This document shows, piece after piece, positions 1 through 6,742 of a stretch of DNA of 14,176 nt (position 1 is the stretch's first letter; each line of letters starts with the position of its first letter). The notes under the pieces were generated by a model. The model saw only the letters and a program-made list of their open reading frames with translations, ran no database searches and was not told where the DNA came from. The position numbers and the translations under genes are program-made. Origin of the DNA: Streptomyces sp. NRRL S-87 (GTDB lineage: Bacteria > Actinomycetota > Actinomycetes > Streptomycetales > Streptomycetaceae); contig NZ_JOGB01000097.1 of NCBI RefSeq assembly GCF_000719335.1, forward strand, positions 1 to 14,176, read 5' to 3'.

Positions 1-86
1 ACCTCGGCGGACAGGCCCGGAAAGACGCCCGGGACGATCGTGAAGACTCCGGTCCGTTCGGTCCGGCCAGCGGGTCAGCGCCTCAG

Positions 87-410
87 ATCGCTACGCCCCT
101 CCGGTTCGGGTGGCGGGTGCGGGTTGGTGGGGGTTGGGCATAGGCCGCCCACGATCGCTACGCCCCTCCGGTTGAGTTGGCGGCTTCCGGGTCCGGTGGG
201 GGCTGGGCATAAGCCGCCCACGATCGCTACGCCCCTCCGGTTCGGGTGGCGGGTGCGGGTTGGTGGGGGCTGGACATACGCCGCCCACCATCGCTACGCC
301 CCACCGGTTGGGTTGGCGGCTTCCGGGTCCGGTGGGGGCTGGGCATGGGCCGCCTGCGATCGCTGCGTCCCTCTGTTCGGGTGGCGGGTGCGGGGCGTGG
401 GGTTGGGCAT
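87..410. repeat. Compound tandem repeat of alternating 67-bp and 69-bp units
   Basis: Five consecutive units each begin ATCGCT(A/G)CG at 87, 154, 223, 290 and 359, so the spacing alternates 67, 69, 67, 69. Units at 87, 223 and 359 share one middle section (TTCGGGTGGCGGGTGCGGG); units at 154 and 290 share another (GTTGGCGGCTTCCGGGTCC). All share the start and a GGGGGCTGGGCAT-type end. The two full units of the first kind differ at about 4 of 67 positions and the two of the second kind at about 6 of 69, far less than the two kinds differ from each other. The last unit is shorter and more diverged. The true period is therefore a 136-bp dimer present about 2.5 times. It fills most of the gene-free stretch 1-470. 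The long reading frames across it on both strands only reflect repeat translation. Confidence 0.9.
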
Positions 411-470
411 GAGACGGGGACGACCATCCGTCGGACCCGGACCTCGGGGACAATGCTCCAAGGAGTAGTC

Positions 471-1196
471 ATGCGCGCCCTTCGTACTTCGTTCGTCGCC
501 TTCGCCGCCGCCGGCGCACTTCTGGCCCCGGCGGCCGGGACGGTCCTGGCCGCGGGCGGGGCCGGTGCCGGGACGGTGCGCGGCACGGTGTCGGAGGTGC
601 CGGCGGACGACAGTCGGTATCTGGGGCGGGCGGTGCCGATCGGGAACGGGCTGGTCGCGGTGCTGCGCAACGACGGGGCGACCGGGCCGGAGGCGTGGAT
701 CCGCTACGTGGGTCCGGACTGGACGCCCGGTGAGACGTACATGGTGCGTGTGGTGGGTCTCCTGGACGCTCGGCATCCCAGGGCGCGGATCGGTGGTCTG
801 GAGCTGGCCCTGGTGCGGCCGGGGTCCGGCCGGCCGGTGCTCGAGGTCACCAAGGGCGGTGTCACGAAGGCGTACGCGCTTCCGCCGCGCGGGTCCGATC
901 TGGGGCGCGGGTGTGTCTCGCAGGTTCGGCGGACGGATCTGGGAGCGGGCGTGTTCGCCGACCTCACCACCTCCACCACGGGGCCGCAGGCACTGCTGTA
1001 CGCGTGGGCGGCCCCCGCGAAGGCCTTCGCGACGCTGGACCGGGAGCACCCCTCCCTGCCCGACTCGGCCGGCTTCGTCGTCCGCATCACCGGGGCGGGT
1101 TCGCGGCCCGTGCTGGAGTGGAAGACCCAGGGCGGCCCGGCTCCCTACGGGCACCAGGCCTTTCCCGCGCTGCCGGAGGGCTGTCGCGGCGCCTGA
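471..1196 (+). CDS. Secreted protein of unknown function (241 aa)
   Basis: I do not recognise this family. The ATG at 471 follows an AAGGAG ribosome binding site at 460-465, 5 bases upstream, which decides the start over the longer open frame running back into the repeats. The protein starts with a typical signal peptide: basic MRALR, a hydrophobic Ala-rich core at residues 7-22, and a probable cleavage site near residues 27-28 (VLA|AGG). No lipobox or later membrane segment is seen, so the mature protein of about 213 residues should be exported. It has two cysteines in the mature part (C148 and C238), compatible with one disulfide. A GACAAT sequence at 449-454 could be a -10 box, but no matching -35 is clear. 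No strong terminator separates it from deoC; the two are 101 bp apart and deoC has its own promoter. Coding status is well supported; function is unknown. Confidence 0.8.
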   Translation: MRALRTSFVAFAAAGALLAPAAGTVLAAGGAGAGTVRGTVSEVPADDSRYLGRAVPIGNGLVAVLRNDGATGPEAWIRYVGPDWTPGETYMVRVVGLLDARHPRARIGGLELALVRPGSGRPVLEVTKGGVTKAYALPPRGSDLGRGCVSQVRRTDLGAGVFADLTTSTTGPQALLYAWAAPAKAFATLDREHPSLPDSAGFVVRITGAGSRPVLEWKTQGGPAPYGHQAFPALPEGCRGA

Positions 1197-1214
1197 GGTG
1201 GAGCGGGTGATCCC

Positions 1215-1230
1215 GTCACAGATGGGTTAC
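1215..1230 (+). promoter_or_regulatory. Candidate AfsQ1 box upstream of deoC
   Basis: GTCAC (1215-1219), six bases, then GTTAC (1226-1230) matches exactly the AfsQ1 consensus GTnAC-n6-GTnAC reported for S. coelicolor. It lies 26 bases upstream of the proposed deoC -35 hexamer, where an activator could act. GlnR sites (GTnAC-n6-GAAAC) are similar, so GlnR is an alternative binder. Binding is inferred from the motif only. Confidence 0.45.
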
Positions 1231-1255
1231 GTCGGGCTCGAAGGAGCGAGAGGGG

Positions 1256-1285
1256 ATGACAGGTCGCTACGCGCGTAGATATGCT
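1256..1285 (+). promoter_or_regulatory. Predicted deoC promoter
   Basis: ATGACA at 1256-1261 matches the -35 consensus TTGACA at 5 of 6 positions. An 18-base spacer leads to TATGCT at 1280-1285, which fits the streptomycete -10 pattern TAnnnT. Transcription would begin about 6-7 bases later, at or next to the in-frame GTG at 1292, implying a leaderless or nearly leaderless mRNA. The CTACGCGCGTAG palindrome sits within the spacer. Confidence 0.5.
1267..1278. promoter_or_regulatory. Palindromic operator candidate at the deoC promoter
   Basis: CTACGCGCGTAG is a perfect 12-bp palindrome. The same 12 bases, and the AT following them on the plus strand, recur at 13849-13862 in front of the purine nucleoside phosphorylase gene and nowhere else in the window. 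Here it lies between the proposed -35 and -10, a typical place for a repressor site. The regulator is not encoded in the window; the central CG dyad would suit a LacI- or GntR-type protein, but that is a guess. Confidence 0.65.
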
Positions 1286-1297
1286 CATCTGGTGACC

Positions 1298-2260
1298 ATG
1301 CCCACCACATCCCCCGCATTCGCTGACGTGACGACGTCCGACAGCGCACTGCGCCGCTTCCTTCATGGGCTGCCCGGCGTCGACGCCGTCGGCCTGGAGG
1401 CCCGCGCGGCTGCGCTCGGCACCCGTTCGATCAAGACCTCGGCCAAGGCGTTCGCCATCGACCTGGCCATCTCGATGATCGACCTGACGACGCTGGAAGG
1501 CGCGGACACCCCGGGCAAGGTCCGGGCCCTCGCCGCCAAGGCCGTCAATCCCGACCCGACCGACCGGACCACGCCGACGACCGCCGCGGTGTGCGTCTAC
1601 CCCGACATGGTGGCCGCCGCCAAGGCGGCGCTGGGCGGCGCCGACGTCAAGGTGGCGTCGGTGGCGACGGCCTTCCCGGCCGGGCGCGCCGCGCTGCCGG
1701 TCAAGCTCGCCGACACCCGCGACGCCGTTGCGGCGGGAGCCGACGAGATCGACATGGTGATCGACCGCGGGGCGTTCCTCGCCGGCCGGTACCTGGAGAC
1801 CTACGAGCTGATCCGGTCCGTGAAGGAGGCCTGCGTCCGCGAGGACGGGTCCGCCGCGCGACTGAAGGTGATCTTCGAGACCGGGGAGCTGTCGACGTAC
1901 GACAACATCCGCCGGGCCTCCTGGATCGGCATGATGGCCGGCGCCGACTTCATCAAGACCTCGACGGGCAAGGTCGGCGTCAACGCCACCCCCGCGAACA
2001 CCCTGCTCATGCTCGAAGCCGTACGCGACTTCCGGGCGCAGACTGGAATCCAGGTCGGTGTGAAGCCGGCCGGTGGCATCCGGACCAGCAAGGACGCGAT
2101 CAAGTTCCTGGTCCTGGTCAACGAGACCGTCGGCGAGGACTGGCTGAGCAACGAGTGGTTCCGGTTCGGCGCCTCCAGCCTGCTGAACGACCTGCTCATG
2201 CAGCGGCAGAAGCTGAGCACCGGGCGTTACTCCGGTCCCGACTACGTGACGGTGGACTGA
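1298..2260 (+). CDS. deoC: Deoxyribose-phosphate aldolase, long DERA-like type
   Basis: Class I aldolase cleaving 2-deoxyribose 5-phosphate to glyceraldehyde 3-phosphate and acetaldehyde, in the cytoplasm, as the last step of deoxynucleoside breakdown. Visible motifs: VCVYPDM, VASVATAFPAGR, EIDMVIDRG with the catalytic Asp at about residue 152, the Schiff-base lysine in FIKTSTGK at about residue 220, and the second lysine in GVKPAGGIR at about residue 256. At 320 residues it is longer than the E. coli enzyme (259) and resembles eukaryotic DERA in length and wording. The start is uncertain. ATG 1298 gives MPTTSPAF; GTG 1292 is two codons earlier and fits a leaderless transcript; ATG 1256 has a good AAGGAG site 9 bases upstream, but would put the promoter and operator palindrome inside the gene. 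The next gene follows after 5 bases, so it heads an operon with two aldehyde dehydrogenase genes. Confidence 0.95.
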   Translation: MPTTSPAFADVTTSDSALRRFLHGLPGVDAVGLEARAAALGTRSIKTSAKAFAIDLAISMIDLTTLEGADTPGKVRALAAKAVNPDPTDRTTPTTAAVCVYPDMVAAAKAALGGADVKVASVATAFPAGRAALPVKLADTRDAVAAGADEIDMVIDRGAFLAGRYLETYELIRSVKEACVREDGSAARLKVIFETGELSTYDNIRRASWIGMMAGADFIKTSTGKVGVNATPANTLLMLEAVRDFRAQTGIQVGVKPAGGIRTSKDAIKFLVLVNETVGEDWLSNEWFRFGASSLLNDLLMQRQKLSTGRYSGPDYVTVD

Positions 2261-2265
2261 TCATC

Positions 2266-3702
2266 ATGGCTTCCCTTTTCGAGTACGCGCCGGCGCCCGA
2301 GTCGCGCTCCGTCGTGGACATCGCGCCGTCGTACGGCCTGTTCATCGACGGTGAGTTCACCGACGCCGCCGACGGCAAGGTCTTCAAGACCGTCAGCCCG
2401 AGCAGCGAGGAAGTGCTGTCCGAGGTCGCGCAGGCCGGTGCCGCCGACGTGGACCGCGCCGTGAAGGCCGCCCGCCGCGCCTTCGAGAAGTGGTCGGCGC
2501 TGCCCGGCTCCGAGCGCGCCAAGTACCTCTTCCGCATCGCCCGGATCATCCAGGAGCGCAGCCGCGAGCTGGCCGTCCTGGAGACGCTGGACAACGGCAA
2601 GCCGATCAAGGAGACCCGCGACGCGGACCTCCCGCTGGTCGCAGCCCACTTCTTCTACTACGCGGGCTGGGCCGACAAGCTGGGCCACGCGGGCCTCGGG
2701 CCGGACCCGAAGCCGCTGGGCGTGGCGGGCCAGGTCATCCCGTGGAACTTCCCGCTGCTGATGCTGGCGTGGAAGATCGCCCCGGCGCTGGCCGCGGGCA
2801 ACACCGTGGTGCTGAAGCCCGCCGAGACCACCCCGCTGAGCGCGCTGTTCTTCGCGGACATCTGCCGCCAGGCCGGTCTGCCCAGGGGCGTCGTCAACAT
2901 CATCCCCGGGTACGGGGACGCCGGCGCCGAGCTGGTGGCGCACCCGGACGTGAACAAGGTGGCGTTCACCGGGTCCACGGCCGTGGGCAAGGCGATCGCC
3001 CGGCAGGTGGCGGGGACCGACAAGAAGGTCACGCTGGAGCTGGGCGGCAAGGGCGCCAACATCGTCTTCGACGACGCGCCGATCGACCAGGCCGTCGAGG
3101 GCATCGTCAACGGCATCTTCTTCAACCAGGGCCAGGTCTGCTGCGCGGGCTCCCGGCTGCTGGTGCAGGAGTCGGTCCACGACGAGCTGCTGGACTCGCT
3201 CAAGCGGCGGCTGTCGACGCTGCGGCTGGGCGACCCGCTCGACAAGAACACCGACATCGGTGCGATCAACTCCGAGGAGCAGCTCGCCCGCATCACCGCC
3301 CTCGCCGACGCCGGCGAGGCGGAGGGCGCCGAGCGCTGGTCCCCGGCCTGCGAGCTGCCGGAGTCCGGCTACTGGTTCGCCCCGACGCTGTTCACGAACG
3401 TCACCCAGGCGCACACCATCGCCCGCGACGAGATCTTCGGCCCGGTGCTGTCCGTGCTGACCTTCCGCACGCCGGACGAGGCCGTCGCCAAGGCCAACAA
3501 CAGCCAGTACGGCCTGTCCGCGGGCATCTGGACGGAGAAGGGCTCGCGCATCCTCGCGGTCGCCGGCAAGCTCCGCGCCGGCGTCGTGTGGGCCAACACG
3601 TTCAACAAGTTCGACCCGACCTCGCCCTTCGGCGGCTACAAGGAGTCGGGCTTCGGCCGCGAGGGCGGTCGCCACGGCCTGGAGGCTTACCTCGATGTCT
3701 GA
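2266..3702 (+). CDS. NAD(P)-dependent aldehyde dehydrogenase, catalytically complete
   Basis: A 478-residue member of the aldehyde dehydrogenase superfamily, oxidising an aldehyde to its acid with NAD(P)+. The expected active site is present: PWNF with the oxyanion Asn at about residue 161, VVLKPAE cofactor-binding lysine segment, FTGST, ELGGKGA with the general-base Glu at about 258, the nucleophile in FNQGQVCCAG (C292, the first of the two Cys by alignment to human ALDH2), EIFGPV, and SPFGGYKESGFGREGG near the C-terminus. It lies 5 bases after deoC and overlaps the next gene by 8 bases, so the three are surely co-transcribed. The setting suggests acetaldehyde released by DeoC as substrate; that is inference. 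Together with the next gene it resembles the first domain of bacterial ALDH16. Confidence 0.93.
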   Translation: MASLFEYAPAPESRSVVDIAPSYGLFIDGEFTDAADGKVFKTVSPSSEEVLSEVAQAGAADVDRAVKAARRAFEKWSALPGSERAKYLFRIARIIQERSRELAVLETLDNGKPIKETRDADLPLVAAHFFYYAGWADKLGHAGLGPDPKPLGVAGQVIPWNFPLLMLAWKIAPALAAGNTVVLKPAETTPLSALFFADICRQAGLPRGVVNIIPGYGDAGAELVAHPDVNKVAFTGSTAVGKAIARQVAGTDKKVTLELGGKGANIVFDDAPIDQAVEGIVNGIFFNQGQVCCAGSRLLVQESVHDELLDSLKRRLSTLRLGDPLDKNTDIGAINSEEQLARITALADAGEAEGAERWSPACELPESGYWFAPTLFTNVTQAHTIARDEIFGPVLSVLTFRTPDEAVAKANNSQYGLSAGIWTEKGSRILAVAGKLRAGVVWANTFNKFDPTSPFGGYKESGFGREGGRHGLEAYLDV

Positions 3703-4591
3703 GTCGACCACGCGTCTGAATGTCTTCAAGACCTACAAGCTGTACGTGGGCGGGAAGTTCCCCCGTTCCGAGAGCGGGCGGGTGTACGAGGTGACGGACT
3801 CCAAGGGCAACTGGCTGGCCAACGCCCCGCTGTCGTCCCGCAAGGACGCGCGTGACGCGGTCGTCGCGGCCCGCAAGGCCTTCGGCGGCTGGTCGGGCGC
3901 CACCGCGTACAACCGCGGCCAGATCCTCTACCGCATCGCCGAGATGCTGGAGGGTCGCCGCGACCAGTTCGTGCGCGAGGTGGCGGACGCCGAGGGGCTC
4001 TCGAAGTCCAAGGCCGCCGCGCAGGTCGACGCCGCGATCGACCGCTGGGTCTGGTACGCCGGCTGGACGGACAAGATCGCGCAGGTCGTGGGCGGGGCGA
4101 ACCCGGTCGCGGGGCCGTTCTTCAACCTGTCGACCCCGGAGCCGACGGGCGTGGTGACGGTCGTCGCCCCGCAGGAGTCCTCGTTCCTCGGCCTGGTGTC
4201 CGTGATCGCCCCGGTGATCGCGACCGGCAACACCGCCGTGGTCATCGCCTCCGAGCGCGCGCCGCTGCCGGCCCTGTCCCTGGGCGAGGTGCTGGCCACC
4301 TCCGACCTGCCGGGCGGCGTGGTCAACATCCTGTCCGGCAAGGCGTCCGAGATGGGCCCGCACCTGGCGGCCCACCAGGACGTCAACGCGATCGACCTGG
4401 CGGGTGCCGACGGGGCGCTGGCCAAGGAGCTGGAGGTCGCGGCGGCGGACAACCTCAAGCGCGTGCTGCGTCCACAGCCTGTGGACGACTGGGCGGGCGA
4501 CCCGGGCACGGGCCGCATGACCGCGTTCCTGGAGACGAAGACGGTCTGGCACCCGACGGGTTCGCTGGGCGCCTCCGGCTCCTCGTACTAG
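3695..4591 (+). CDS. Half-length aldehyde dehydrogenase homologue lacking the active site
   Basis: A 298-residue protein related to the N-terminal, NAD-binding half of aldehyde dehydrogenases (LYVGGKF, AARKAFGGWSG, RIAEMLEGRRDQF, LPGGVVNIL). It ends before the catalytic domain: no Cys nucleophile segment is present and ELGGKGA is replaced by ELEVAAADN. PWNFP reads APQESS and VVLKPAE reads VVIASER, so oxyanion Asn and cofactor Lys are gone as well. The frame is intact and the coding bias normal, so it is not obviously a decayed gene. ATG 3695 lies inside the previous gene's end (8-base overlap) and has GGAGG at 3681-3685, suggesting translational coupling. Combined length with the upstream partner is 776 residues, near that of bacterial ALDH16, whose second domain is likewise inactive. 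A structural or scaffold partner is the best guess. Confidence 0.88.
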   Translation: MSESTTRLNVFKTYKLYVGGKFPRSESGRVYEVTDSKGNWLANAPLSSRKDARDAVVAARKAFGGWSGATAYNRGQILYRIAEMLEGRRDQFVREVADAEGLSKSKAAAQVDAAIDRWVWYAGWTDKIAQVVGGANPVAGPFFNLSTPEPTGVVTVVAPQESSFLGLVSVIAPVIATGNTAVVIASERAPLPALSLGEVLATSDLPGGVVNILSGKASEMGPHLAAHQDVNAIDLAGADGALAKELEVAAADNLKRVLRPQPVDDWAGDPGTGRMTAFLETKTVWHPTGSLGASGSSY

Positions 4592-4631
4592 CCACCGCCG
4601 CCGCGGGTACGGGCCGTCCCCCGTACCCCGC

Positions 4632-4672
4632 ACCGAGCCCCCGGCCGCGTCGCACGCGGCCGGGGGCTCGGT
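4632..4672. terminator. Terminator of the deoC operon, probably bidirectional
   Basis: A 19-bp perfect stem (4632-4650 with 4654-4672) around a 3-base loop, GC-rich and followed on the plus strand by CCTTTCCT. It lies between the end of the deoC operon and the convergent small secreted-protein gene, so it can serve both. Confidence 0.9.
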
Positions 4673-4715
4673 CCTTTCCTCCACAGGCTGTGCACGGGCT
4701 CCCGGGCCCGCGCGC

Positions 4716-5060
4716 TCAGCCCGGCAGCAGCGGCGACAGCAGCGCCACGCCCGGAAGCTCGCCGATCTTGGCGCCCTTGGTGATGGTGTCCGTGACCGCG
4801 GTGGTGCTCAGCGGCTTGAAGTCGCCGACGGAGGTCCCCACCCCGTTGTCCAGCGGGTCCACGCCGGTGTTCGCCAACGGGTCGACCTGGAGGGCCTTCA
4901 CCGGCCCGAGGGTGCCGGCCAGGGCGTCCGGCACCGAGACCTCGCTCGCCCGGGCACCCGTACCGGCGAGCCCGAGGGCCGCGCCGGCCATCGAGACGGC
5001 CAAGCCCGCGTTGAGCAGGGTGCGGCGGGCGCTGCCGCCCGGGACTGCGTGACGTGCCAT
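4716..5060 (-). CDS. Small secreted protein (114 aa), unknown function
   Basis: The start is the ATG whose complement is at 5058-5060; a GAGG ribosome binding sequence lies about 10 bases upstream. The protein opens MARHAVPGGSARRTLL, has a hydrophobic stretch at residues 15-33 and a likely signal peptidase site after GARA (residue 38). The ARRTLL segment loosely resembles a twin-arginine signal but is weak. The mature protein is about 76 residues, has no cysteines, and contains the Asp/Gly/Pro-rich phrase DPLANTGVDPLDNGVGTSV followed by a C-terminal hydrophobic LLSPLLPG. From memory, similar short exported proteins are common in Streptomyces; no function is known to me. It converges with the deoC operon on a shared terminator and is divergent from the uridine-kinase-like gene. 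Confidence 0.8.
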   Translation of the reverse strand: MARHAVPGGSARRTLLNAGLAVSMAGAALGLAGTGARASEVSVPDALAGTLGPVKALQVDPLANTGVDPLDNGVGTSVGDFKPLSTTAVTDTITKGAKIGELPGVALLSPLLPG

Positions 5061-5175
5061 GGGACACCTGCCTCGTAATCGTGTGTGCACGCAGCGTAGT
5101 TGAGATGTGATGCTGAATACCAACGGGCCCCGGGAGGAGTCCCCTACGCGGGGTAATGCCTCACACTGGTGTCCC

Positions 5176-5817
5176 GTGAGCTGTTCATCTCCCCTTCCGA
5201 CGCGTGTCGTCCTGCTGACGGGTCCCTCCGGCTCGGGCAAGTCCTCCCTCGCCGCGCGCTCCGGCCTTCCGGTGCTGCGCCTGGACGACTTCTACAAGGA
5301 GGCCGGCGACCCGACCCTCCCGCTCGTCGAGGGCAGCTCCGACATCGACTGGGACTCGCCGCTGTCCTGGGACGCGGACACGGCCGTACGGGCCGTCGCG
5401 GAACTGTGCCGCACCGGGCGCACCGAGGTGCCGGTGTACGACATCGCCACCAGTTCTCGCACCGGGAGCGAGACCCTCGACATCTCGCGGACGCCGCTGT
5501 TCATCGCCGAGGGCATCTTCGCGGCGGACATCGCCGCGCGCTGCCAGGAGCTGGGTCTGCTGGGCGACGCGATATGCCTGCGCGGGCGCCCCTCGACCAC
5601 CTTCCGCCGCCGGCTGCTGCGGGACCTGCGCGAGGGCCGCAAGTCGGTGCTGTTCCTGATCCGGCGCGGCTGGCGGCTGATGCGTGCCGAACGGGCGATC
5701 GTGGCGCGGCACGTGGCGCTGGGCGCGCACGCGTGTGCGCGGGACGAGGCGCTGGGCCGGCTGGCCGCCGCGGCCGCCGGCCGCCACCGTGGGGCGCGTA
5801 CGGCCGCCACGGCCTAG
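5176..5817 (+). CDS. Uridine-kinase-like P-loop NTPase
   Basis: A 213-residue protein of the phosphoribulokinase/uridine kinase fold. VVLLTGPSGSGKSS (residues 11-24) holds the Walker A loop, LDDFYKE (36-42) is the typical acceptor-site segment of uridine kinases, PVYDIATSSR is the next conserved block, and LFIAEGIFA matches the strand after it. FRRRLLRDLREGRKS near residue 145 supplies the Arg-rich lid. The likely role is ATP- or GTP-dependent phosphorylation of uridine or a related nucleoside, consistent with nucleoside salvage genes in the window, but substrate is not proven. The start is taken as GTG 5176, because the frame upstream (ATG 5110) gives an un-kinase-like extension; no ribosome binding site precedes either. 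A long terminator follows at 5827-5872. Confidence 0.85.
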   Translation: MSCSSPLPTRVVLLTGPSGSGKSSLAARSGLPVLRLDDFYKEAGDPTLPLVEGSSDIDWDSPLSWDADTAVRAVAELCRTGRTEVPVYDIATSSRTGSETLDISRTPLFIAEGIFAADIAARCQELGLLGDAICLRGRPSTTFRRRLLRDLREGRKSVLFLIRRGWRLMRAERAIVARHVALGAHACARDEALGRLAAAAAGRHRGARTAATA

Positions 5818-5826
5818 ACATGCGAA

Positions 5827-5872
5827 GGAGCGGGATCGACAGCGGACCCCCGACCGCTTTCGATCCCGCTCC
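5827..5872. terminator. Terminator after the uridine-kinase-like gene
   Basis: A 13-bp perfect stem (5827-5839 with 5860-5872), with a further 5-bp stem (AGCGG/CCGCT) inside the loop, starts 9 bases after the kinase stop codon. It lies between convergent genes and could act from both sides. Confidence 0.85.
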
Positions 5873-5888
5873 CTCATCCCCCTCGGCC

Positions 5889-5912
5889 CCCGTCTCACCC
5901 CCGCAAGACGGG
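5889..5912. terminator. Second hairpin between kinase gene and sigQ
   Basis: CCCGTCT (5889-5895) pairs with AGACGGG (5906-5912) around a 10-base loop. It sits between two other hairpins in the same 136-bp gap, so it may be an auxiliary terminator; no T-run follows. Confidence 0.4.
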
Positions 5913-5935
5913 CCCCCGTGGCCTCGTGGAGTTCC

Positions 5936-5967
5936 AGCTGGTCGCGTGTGCGACTACGCGACCAGCT
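5936..5967 (-). terminator. Hairpin enclosing the sigQ stop codon
   Basis: AGCTGGTCGCG (5936-5946) pairs with CGCGACCAGCT (5957-5967), an 11-bp perfect stem with a 10-base loop. In the sigQ transcript the 5' arm encodes the last residues (E-L-V-A) and the TAG stop at 5954-5956 is in the loop. It is a probable terminator or 3'-end stabiliser of sigQ. Confidence 0.65.
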
Positions 5968-6685
5968 CGCCGAAGGACTCGGCCTCGGACTCGCCGAAGC
6001 TGAGCGACTCGTCGTCGCGCAGCCGGCGCAGGGAGCGCCAGATGCTCGACTTCACGGTGCCGACACTGATGTCCAGGATCTCCGCGATCTCCGGGTCGGT
6101 GCGGCCCTCGTAGTAACGCAGCACCAGCATCGTGCGCTGCGGCTCGGGCAGCTTCGCCAGCGCCTGCCAGAGCACCGCGCGCAGCTCCGTGCCGCGCATC
6201 GCGTCGGTCTCGCCCACCGTCTCCGGCAGCTCCTCCGTCGGGTACTCGTTGAGCTTGCGCCGGCGCCAGGCGCTGATGTGCAGGTTCGTCATGGTGCGGC
6301 GCAGGTAGCCGCCGACCGCCGCCTTGTCGGTGATCCGGTCCCAGGCGCGGTACGTGGAGAACAGCGCGCTCTGCAGCAGGTCCTCGGCCTCGTAGCGGTC
6401 ACCGGTCAGGTGGTAGGCCGTCGCGTACAGCGCGGCGCGCCGCTCGCGGACGTAGGCGGTGAACTCGGCCTCCGCGGTGGCGGACAGCCGCTTGTCCTCG
6501 GGCCGCTCCGCAGGGGCGGCGCCGCGGGGCGCGGGAACCGCGACCGGCAGCTGGTACGTGTTCGCGTCGATGGCCACCACGTGCGAGGACCGCGTGCGGG
6601 CCGCGGCACGGGCACCCGCCCGGCGGCTCACATCGTGGAGCCGCGTGACAACCGCGCTGGTGGCGGTGGACTGCAGCGTGTTCAT
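5954..6685 (-). CDS. sigQ: ECF RNA polymerase sigma factor SigQ
   Basis: A 243-residue group 4 (ECF) sigma factor. After an N-terminal extension of about 70 residues, region 2 covers about 72-142 (FTAYVRERRAALYATAYHLTGD, EDLLQSALFSTYRAWDRI, YLRRTMTNLHISAWRRRK) and region 4 about 172-225 (LAKLPEPQRTMLVLRYYEG, IAEILDISVGTVKSSIWRSLRRL, the helix-turn-helix for the -35). The wording is that of the SigE-like actinobacterial ECF group. It is divergent from afsQ1, the arrangement known for sigQ in S. coelicolor, where AfsQ1 activates it. No anti-sigma gene is adjacent. The start at 6685 has only a weak G-rich sequence upstream, so a slightly different start is possible. The tail is acidic and Ser-rich (DDESLSFGESEAESFGE). 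Confidence 0.93.
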   Translation of the reverse strand: MNTLQSTATSAVVTRLHDVSRRAGARAAARTRSSHVVAIDANTYQLPVAVPAPRGAAPAERPEDKRLSATAEAEFTAYVRERRAALYATAYHLTGDRYEAEDLLQSALFSTYRAWDRITDKAAVGGYLRRTMTNLHISAWRRRKLNEYPTEELPETVGETDAMRGTELRAVLWQALAKLPEPQRTMLVLRYYEGRTDPEIAEILDISVGTVKSSIWRSLRRLRDDESLSFGESEAESFGELVA

Positions 6686-6742
6686 CTCGCGCCCCCGTCG
6701 TGGAGTCCGGCTTGTTCCGACGAGAAGAACTCTGCCCGGCCC

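Noticed and set aside
1..86. Possible end of a gene entering from the left edge
   Set aside because: Frames are open from the edge on both strands (one closes at 143), but none shows clear coding bias or recognisable protein, and 86 bases are too few to decide.
40..468. Open reading frames on both strands across the repeat region
   Set aside because: They only translate the tandem repeat, giving Gly/Arg/Pro-rich text on both strands, with no ribosome binding site and no domain.
850..880. Two GTCAC words spaced 10 bases apart inside the secreted-protein gene
   Set aside because: The spacing is 10 rather than the 6 of the AfsQ1 box and the site is well inside a coding region.
1204..1215. Small inverted repeat CGGG/CCCG after the secreted-protein gene
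   Set aside because: Only 4 bp of stem, far weaker than the other terminators of the window.
2242..3729. Long minus-strand open frame opposite the aldehyde dehydrogenase gene
   Set aside because: It is the antisense shadow of a high-GC gene, with Arg/Val/Leu-rich text and no motif.
3695..4591. Short aldehyde dehydrogenase gene considered as a truncated pseudogene
   Set aside because: The frame is intact with normal coding bias, a good ribosome binding site and overlap with the partner gene; the active-site losses look like a specialised subunit, not decay.
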